22,349 nucleotides of DNA, from assembly GCA_000934455.1 (NCBI GenBank), contig KN887496.1, forward strand, positions 1 through 22,349, in the 5' to 3' direction. Position 1 is the first letter of the stretch. Each line of letters begins with the position of its first letter. The notes below the pieces were generated by a model. That model was not told the DNA's origin. It did no database searches and saw nothing but the letters and a program-made list of their open reading frames with translations. Below are positions 16,691 to 22,349 of this stretch, in pieces. The position numbers and the translations under genes were made by a program. The DNA is from Apostichopus parvimensis. Lineage: Eukaryota > Echinodermata > Holothuroidea > Aspidochirotida > Stichopodidae.

Positions 16691-17784
16691 ATGCTGATGA
16701 TCGTACTCTTCCCTTCTACTGTTCGTGAAATAGGTTTACTGATCAAGACGAAATATCATGATTAGTTCAACAATGACATAATCCAGACTATGGCACAGCA
16801 GCTTATCTGAAGGAACACGTCACTCTTAAACCTTGACGTTGTCATGATTAAACCCAGGTGAAGATTTGCAACATTAATGGTTGGTTGTGGTGGGATTTGG
16901 ATTGCAATATAGTAAACTTATTCTTGGTGCAGTCTTCTTGCTGTCAACCAACTTTAGAAACTACGGTCTCTTAACTGTGTTTACAGGGATATTTCAAATG
17001 GCTAGAGTATAGTGGGAATGTTCTGCACCTTTAGGCAAAAATACTACATCCCAATAGCAAATTTGTATCTTGGAACATTTGGAATGAATATCAGTGGTTT
17101 ATATAAGACAATGTGCTAACAAAATGTCATTAAAACAGAGCAATTGCCACTCTAGAGACATCATAAACAAGTTACACAAGTTGTTCTGTTTTGGACCTTC
17201 TTAAATACAACTTTATCATCTTTTATCCTCTTTGGAATCCTTCTGGCTGAGCCTGCCTGCCTGTTGTGTAATTCATAGTACAATTTCATACCTCAGATTA
17301 AACACAGAAAGCTTGAATGGACATCTACTGACAATACGGTAATCACTGTAGTACTTAATTCTCAAATGGGGCTATGCTGATCTGCCACCCCACTCCCCCT
17401 CCCCCTCCCCCACCCCACTCTCCCTTTCCCCCTTGTGTTGGACCTGCATAGTGTAAAAGGTCATAACTACCCACCAGGAAGCTTAAAAATGTCCCTTGAG
17501 CTTTTAGATTTTTGGTTTCTTGTGTTAAAACATAATCACATGTGTGCATTGCAAAAAGGAAACCATAGTGTTCATATCATGATGTGAGAAAGCTGTTGGC
17601 CTATAAGTCAGTTCTCCTCTTCACTAGTCAATAATTACCATATTTTAAGGTCAGCTCCATGGTTGAGGTTTCTCTTTGTGAAGACTAGTAGCTGAAGTGC
17701 ATCCAATCATCCACACCCAGCCTCGCCGGGAAATATCCGTAAGGAATGTTGTTCTTTGAGCAGGATATGTCCGAAAGGAAGTTT
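16691..17784. other. Intergenic or extended 3' UTR
   Basis: No gene, tRNA or repeat recognised. A C-rich run at 17386-17432 has several CCC tracts and could form a G-quadruplex on the minus strand. Confidence 0.6.
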
Positions 17785-18300
17785 CGTTTCATTTATTTAT
17801 TCGTTTTTTTCACAACATATATAGCGAATACAGAGAGCTATGGAATGTGAAAGGAAGTGTATCAAAAAGCCCTTGTGGGCTTATCTAGTGATACACTCCC
17901 TGTGCAAAGAGTACACAAATAACTTACAAAAAAAGAATTAAGAAAAGAACTAAGAAAAAGAGAAGAAAAGACGAAAGGAAGAAAAAGAAAAGAAAGAAAG
18001 AGGAACCTCAATCTCAGTATAAGTTGAAGTAAAATCACTTTAATTTGCATTTAAACGAATTTGGGGAAGGTTGTGACCTGATATTAAGCAGCAAAGAATT
18101 CCATGTGATGCTTGTACGATGACAAAGGCTTTATTTTCCTACATTGGTGTGAATGCGATAAGGGCGTAAACTTTGTATGTGTCGTGTGTTATAATTGTGA
18201 ATGGCATGGTAGTGAACGAGGAAATTGCCGAGAGCAGGTGGGACCTGTCCATGAATAGTCCACGAACAGAGGTGTGTCCTTTGTTCATGGAAATACAATA
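17785..18300 (-). mobile_element. Decayed 3' end of a non-LTR retrotransposon
   Basis: On the minus strand the end of a reverse transcriptase polyprotein can be followed across frames: VPPALGNFLVH, then IHNYNTRH (HNYNTR at 18182-18199), then WNSLL (18089-18103) and NIRSQPSPNSFKCKLK before a stop. HNYNTR ... WNSLP ... IK/IR ... FKxxLK is the usual C-terminal tail of L2/CR1/Jockey-like elements. A frameshift separates the HNYNTR and WNSLL parts, so it is dead. A purine-rich 3' UTR and an AATAAATAAATGAAA end (near 17786) follow. The 5' limit is uncertain. Confidence 0.75.
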
Positions 18301-18389
18301 ATATTCTATCCGAGATATCCTTACGATTAAGCGTAACTGTAATAATAAATTGTGAAGTGAAAAGCAAGAAAAAAAATTATTCCTATTTA

Positions 18390-18510
18390 TTTGGTCTCAA
18401 ACCAGTAAAACCTGTGTAAAAGTAAGTTGGCCTGACGTTTCAATCCTAGCAGGAACTTCTTCAAAGGCTAAATGACCAGTAAAGGCTAAAAGGCCAGTAA
18501 ACCTAACAGT
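18390..18510 (-). repeat. Repeat-like fragment, possibly Penelope-like flank
   Basis: The minus strand reads CCTTTGAAGAAGTTCCTGCT then AGGATTGAAACGTCAGGCC (18429-18447), a kind of sequence I associate with the terminal repeats of Penelope-like elements in marine invertebrates. CCAGTAAA recurs three times within it. Classification is inference from memory of the motif and needs a repeat search. Confidence 0.35.
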
Positions 18511-20392
18511 TTTAACTAAGGAGACTCTTAGATCATTATAACTTTGATAACATAAGGTGCTATTTGAGGTGTTTTGTCGTCCACTTTTGATATAAAGTAT
18601 CATCGATACCAGTCTGCTTCAGACATGGGTTTACCTTGTTAAATTTTCTGCTGTTATATGATAATGTGTGTGATAATAGAAGTTTGTTTATCAAGGCGAC
18701 CAGCAGACATTTGAGTGGGGAGGACTGGAATTATTGTTCAAGATGTACTTGCAGAACATTGTATCTGTTCTTGAAGGATTGGGGAAAGGGACTGGGTGGG
18801 GGGGGGGTGGTTATTTGGTCATCAAATTTATTTCATAATTATGTTTCTTTGCATAATATGTTTTTTTTTTCTGTGCAATATGGAGCTTTTTGAATGTGTC
18901 ATATTTAAAATGTAAATAAATATTGTATCTTTAAATTTGAATGTTACCTGTATCATGTCTTCTCTGCATGAAAAGGTTTGTATTTCAATTTATTTATTTA
19001 GTTATTAAATTTTTCTGATTGGTAGCAAATGATATTCTTAATTTCTTTTAAAGCAAATACAGACTTGAAGTACTCAAAATAAATAATAAGTAGTACAAAT
19101 GAAGAGACCAGTAAAAATAACTAAAAATAATTAGATTGTTTATTCCTTCAGGCTTCACTTAGTCAATGTCGTAAACCAGTTCAATAAATAAATAGATCAA
19201 TAAAGACATTAATTAGCAAATTCCATTCAACTTTAATTAAAGGATTTGCAATTTCAAAAATGAATATTACCAGAACTTCCGGATTCAGGTGTTTTATGAG
19301 CTCTATGAACATGAATTGTGGCAAATGTCAGGTTACAATTAGGGATTAGTTGTAAGGCATTCTTTGACTTCAATCGTTCACCAGAAAGAGCAAACCATAA
19401 GGGAAAGGGGGAGGGGATTGGGGGGGGGGGTTGTTAAATGAAAGATATCCCTAGTACCAGCTTTGGTATGTCTTTCCGCGATCTGCGTCATGTACAAAAG
19501 GTGCTTGATACGGCCAAACATACTTTCTCATTGTGTTCTTTAGGATATTTGGTTTACTGTTTGTTGTAAAGGTGAAACGCCAAGATCAAATTATGCTTTG
19601 AAAAAGAGAAAATATCATAGGCAGATTAATTGGTCGGGCGTGGGGGGGGGGGGATGACCCCCACCTCCGGCAGCGTCGGTGTGAAAAGTTCGGTCGGCGG
19701 ATGTTTTACATTCAGTCGGGAAGAATTGGACTGGGCCCAGGACGCTCTTCCATAAACGTTCATGCCACCGCGCCTACTTAAATTAATCGAAAAATTTAGA
19801 ATTTTATTTTTAAAATAGGGAAAAGACATACTTAGAACTTCGGTAAGCCATGGATTGTTGTTTTTATTTGTTTTTTTTTCTCGGGGTGGGGGAGGAGGTA
19901 TAGGGTTGGGGCAATGCAGGTCTTATCATGGAAAACATATTTGCAGACGGAACGATCTTCACATGAAACAAAGTTGAAACTAAATGGAAATGTTGGGATA
20001 AATTATGAGGGGAACAATAGAAATGTTAGCATAGGCCTACTAGTTATAGTTAGTTTATCATTCTGTCCGAGGCAAAGTTGAATTTCGAGAAAACAGTCGA
20101 AACTAATTTGAAGAAACAAGCCCTGTGGTTTAAACCGTCTAAAAATAGTCAACATTTTGTGATCAAATGTTGAAAGTCCCAGTTGGGCCACAGTAGCATC
20201 TACAAAAGGATATTCTCTTGGGGAAACCTCCCGCGGAAACTTGCCACCAGTCCCGAGCATATATTCTTCACAACGAAGTGTATAGTTTGTAAAAAATATT
20301 ACCTAATTAGGGTTCAGTAATTGGGTACACAATCATAAAGCATTTACCTTTTTGAGACTTAAATATGGAGGATCAAAACATCACAAGTCGGC
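18511..20392. other. Intergenic, no gene recognised
   Basis: AT-rich with several G runs (18796-18810, 19404-19432, 19640-19652, 19884-19915), AATAAA at 18915-18920, and a local GC-rich patch at 19630-19780. Short open frames here have no recognisable content or splice context. Confidence 0.6.
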
Positions 20393-20396
20393 AAAA
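20393..20396 (-). terminator. Pol III terminator of the tRNA-Leu
   Basis: TTTT on the minus strand, seven bases after the tRNA's discriminator base, as expected for RNA polymerase III termination. Confidence 0.75.
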
Positions 20397-20402
20397 GATA
20401 CA

Positions 20403-20484
20403 TGGCAGCGATGGGATTCGAACCCACGCCATCGAAATGACTGGTGCCTAAAACCAGCGCCTTAGACCACTCGGCCACGCTACC
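20403..20484 (-). tRNA. tRNA-Leu, anticodon UAG (reads CUA)
   Basis: 82 nt, no intron. Acceptor arms GGTAGCG and CGCTGCC pair fully with one G-T pair; the discriminator is A. The anticodon stem CTGGT/ACCAG encloses loop TTTAGGC, giving anticodon TAG. The long variable arm (TCATTTCGATGGC) marks a type II tRNA, and A73 with this anticodon makes Leu rather than Ser. T loop TTCGAAT is intact. Internal promoters are the A box TGGCCGAGTGG and B box GGTTCGAATCC. The 3' CCA is not encoded, as in eukaryotic nuclear genes. It appears functional. Confidence 0.96.
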
Positions 20485-22268
20485 TCATGATTAACATAAA
20501 GAGCCACAAATAACCCCGTTCATGCGGTCTTTCTTGTATTGAAACCCGGATTAGCTTAGACTGCAATAGTTCCGTTTCATTATGTGTGGACTAAAGAATC
20601 GTAACAAGCAGATTAAATACGATCTTAAACGTTCTTTTTCCTTAGAAATGTAAAGCTTTAGCATATATTTTTGCCTTTGTCGCGTATTAGGTACACTGTA
20701 CACTTTCAATAGCACCGTTTATGTTTATTTCGATAGGTCGTATACACAATGAGAACAATGGATCGGTATGCAGAATATTTTTCATTAAAAGGGACATTTC
20801 CTACAAGCCCAAGGCATTTGCCACCTACGATCAGTGGCGGCGGAAGCCAATAATTTTAGGGGGGGACGGATATCGAAGTCACTATCAGAGCCGTATATTT
20901 AGAGAGTTTGGCCAATGGGGGACCGATTTTGATTGGTCGAGAGGTGACACGCCCTCATAGGACGCCATGATAGTTCCAAATCAAAAACTTTTATGCGAAG
21001 AGCAGACAACACTAACAATGCAATACATACTTAGTACAACATTTGCGTAACAATTATTTTATATTGTTAAAGACAACAGAAAAACCTCTCAATATACAAC
21101 TATGCCTTGATGGACGGCCTGGGGATGTAGCCAGCGAAGATCGAGTTCGTTTATGGGGGGTTTTCCAATCAACGTCCAAAGACGAAAGATTTGGGAAACA
21201 AAAGTTGGTCGGGCAGGCTGGCGGTCTAAAGGGAATAGTACCAAGCTGTGTGAGGCGAGGATAGGCATAAAGCCTAGGCCTTATCATCGAAGAGTATATT
21301 GTCATGTTTTGGTTATAAAAGGCCAGAATTTCCTGTTTACTTCCATTTTAGATCAAAGCGAACAATCATATGCCTTTCTCATTCGAGGCCTAAGACTGAG
21401 TTATAAAAGCCTGGCCTAGCTTAGTTAGAATTAGGCCAATGCAAGTCTAAGACTTTATAGACCATTACTAGCCAACTTAGGCTAGGCCTGAAGTCTGACT
21501 GCAGCAGGCCTGAGGTAGGCTTAACTTGACAATTAGCTGCGTCAAACGATCATACGACTTGAGCTATGGGTAAAAGAAATACTAGCCAGCTAGGCCACAG
21601 GTAGTCTAATTACAGAGGGCATAACAATATATAGGGCTATGCTTAGCCTGAGATAGGCCTAGGATAAGCGCCTAGGCTTAGCTGGCTATGCAAGAGCACT
21701 TTGAATGAAGAATTGTTAACAGTATTACAGCCTGGTTCTATATTAGCTAGGCCTTAGAGTTTCAGTCGAAAACTCCATTAGGCCTACACTTTGGCCTACA
21801 GGCTTAACGTTAGTTTAGCTAGAAAAGTCCAGTCCATCTCCAACTAACTTATCCTACCTAAGACAAAAATACTTGGCTAGGCCTCCTTGTGCCTGCCAAC
21901 TCTTGTAGTTCACTGTCAAATTCTCACTGTTAAGTCTTCTATTATGACAATTTGTAATACCTTTGAGTTTGGAATCAGCATGTATCTTCAAAATTTCTTA
22001 CTTTCCTCACTTGCATGACCAGATAATTTCCTACGTTTTGGTTTCAAATTTGCAATCTTCAGGTTCAAAAGTTTTTTAGGTTGGCAGGTCTGCTTTGGCC
22101 ATTCAGAAGATTAACTTTGTCATTGTGAGCCTGCCTATTGACTTGGGAACTGGGAACCCAGAAGGGAAATCATGGTGCCACCCTCATTTATAGGATTTTC
22201 GTAAAGAATGTGACTTTAAATATTACTTTATTACTTTCTTCTTATAAAACTTTACTTTCATTTTAAAG
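20485..22268. other. Intergenic or 5' region of the next gene
   Basis: No exon recognised. From about 21260 to 21900 the words AGGCCT, GGCCTA and CTAGGC recur many times in both directions. The stretch 20830-20960 (GTGGCGGCGGAAGC and a G run) may be part of a dispersed repeat. Confidence 0.55.
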
Positions 22269-22349
22269 GCTCACTTTGAAAATGGCCAATTTGAAAGGTG
22301 TCTAAGTGAAGGCAAGCGGAAGCTTAAGAAAGATGCCATCCCCACATTA
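22269..22349 (+). CDS. THAP zinc-finger domain, second half (exon cut by window end)
   Basis: After an acceptor-like TTTCATTTTAAAG, an open frame of 27 codons reaches the edge: AHFENGQFERC, LSEGKRKLKKD, AIPTL. This fits the second half of a THAP domain (C-S-x-H-F ... R-x-L-K-x-x-A-V-P-T-I-F), with the zinc-binding His, the following Phe and the AVPTIF-type box. The first half, with the zinc cysteines and Trp, is not visible in the 1.8 kb upstream, so it must lie on an earlier exon. It may be a cellular THAP gene or a P-element/other THAP transposase; the window cannot tell. Confidence 0.7.

Noticed and set aside
17862..18050. Minus-strand frame rich in Leu, Phe and Ser as a membrane peptide
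   Set aside because: It translates the purine-rich 3' UTR of the retrotransposon remnant.
20830..20960. TIR of a hAT-type DNA transposon (CAGTGGCGGCGGAAG)
   Set aside because: No matching inverted end or 8-bp target duplication was found in the window; only an impression of similarity to dispersed repeats.
20003..21419. Several open frames of 70-90 codons on both strands
   Set aside because: No conserved motifs, no splice context and mutual overlap; consistent with chance in less AT-rich sequence.

Overview
The window looks like nuclear DNA of an animal, most likely a marine invertebrate deuterostome such as an echinoderm. The reasons are AT-rich long introns with GT-AG borders, tRNA-derived SINEs, a decayed non-LTR retrotransposon tail, a type II tRNA-Leu, and a 3' flank rich in GGCCTA/CTAGGC words. 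The species cannot be fixed from sequence alone. There are no bacterial-style operons and no CRISPR array.

Positions 1-16690 hold the 3' two thirds of one plus-strand gene, a Jagged/Serrate-type Notch ligand. Sixteen coding exons (3387-15935) join into one uninterrupted reading frame of 2,486 nt (827 residues plus a split first codon). They match vertebrate Jagged EGF repeats 6 to 16 one for one, followed by the cysteine-rich von Willebrand C region, the juxtamembrane JAG region, one transmembrane helix, and a cytoplasmic tail of about 115 residues. The signal peptide, MNNL and DSL domains and EGF1-5 must lie upstream of the window; 1-3386 reads as intron. The extracellular part would bind Notch on a neighbouring cell, and the tail would be the handle for ubiquitin-driven endocytosis.

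The introns and 3' UTR carry many local duplications: a GAAT-type microsatellite (5886-6450), a minisatellite whose unit begins with the exon's own 5' splice site (8506-9269), a GATATC minisatellite (10648-10840), two two-copy duplications (11102-11320 and 11881-12235), and a 17-bp minisatellite just after the stop codon (16031-16591), followed by a perfect hairpin and AATAAA. Between the last EGF exon and the VWC exon is a phase-compatible candidate alternative exon (11417-11484) that would encode a membrane helix and then stop.

Downstream, 17785-18300 holds a frameshifted 3' end of a non-LTR retrotransposon on the minus strand and 18390-18510 a repeat-like stretch. A minus-strand tRNA-Leu(UAG) lies at 20403-20484. 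The last 81 bases read as the second half of a THAP zinc-finger domain, so another gene or a THAP-bearing transposon continues beyond the right edge. The most notable items are the splice-donor minisatellite, the candidate alternative membrane exon, and the divergent cytoplasmic tail.
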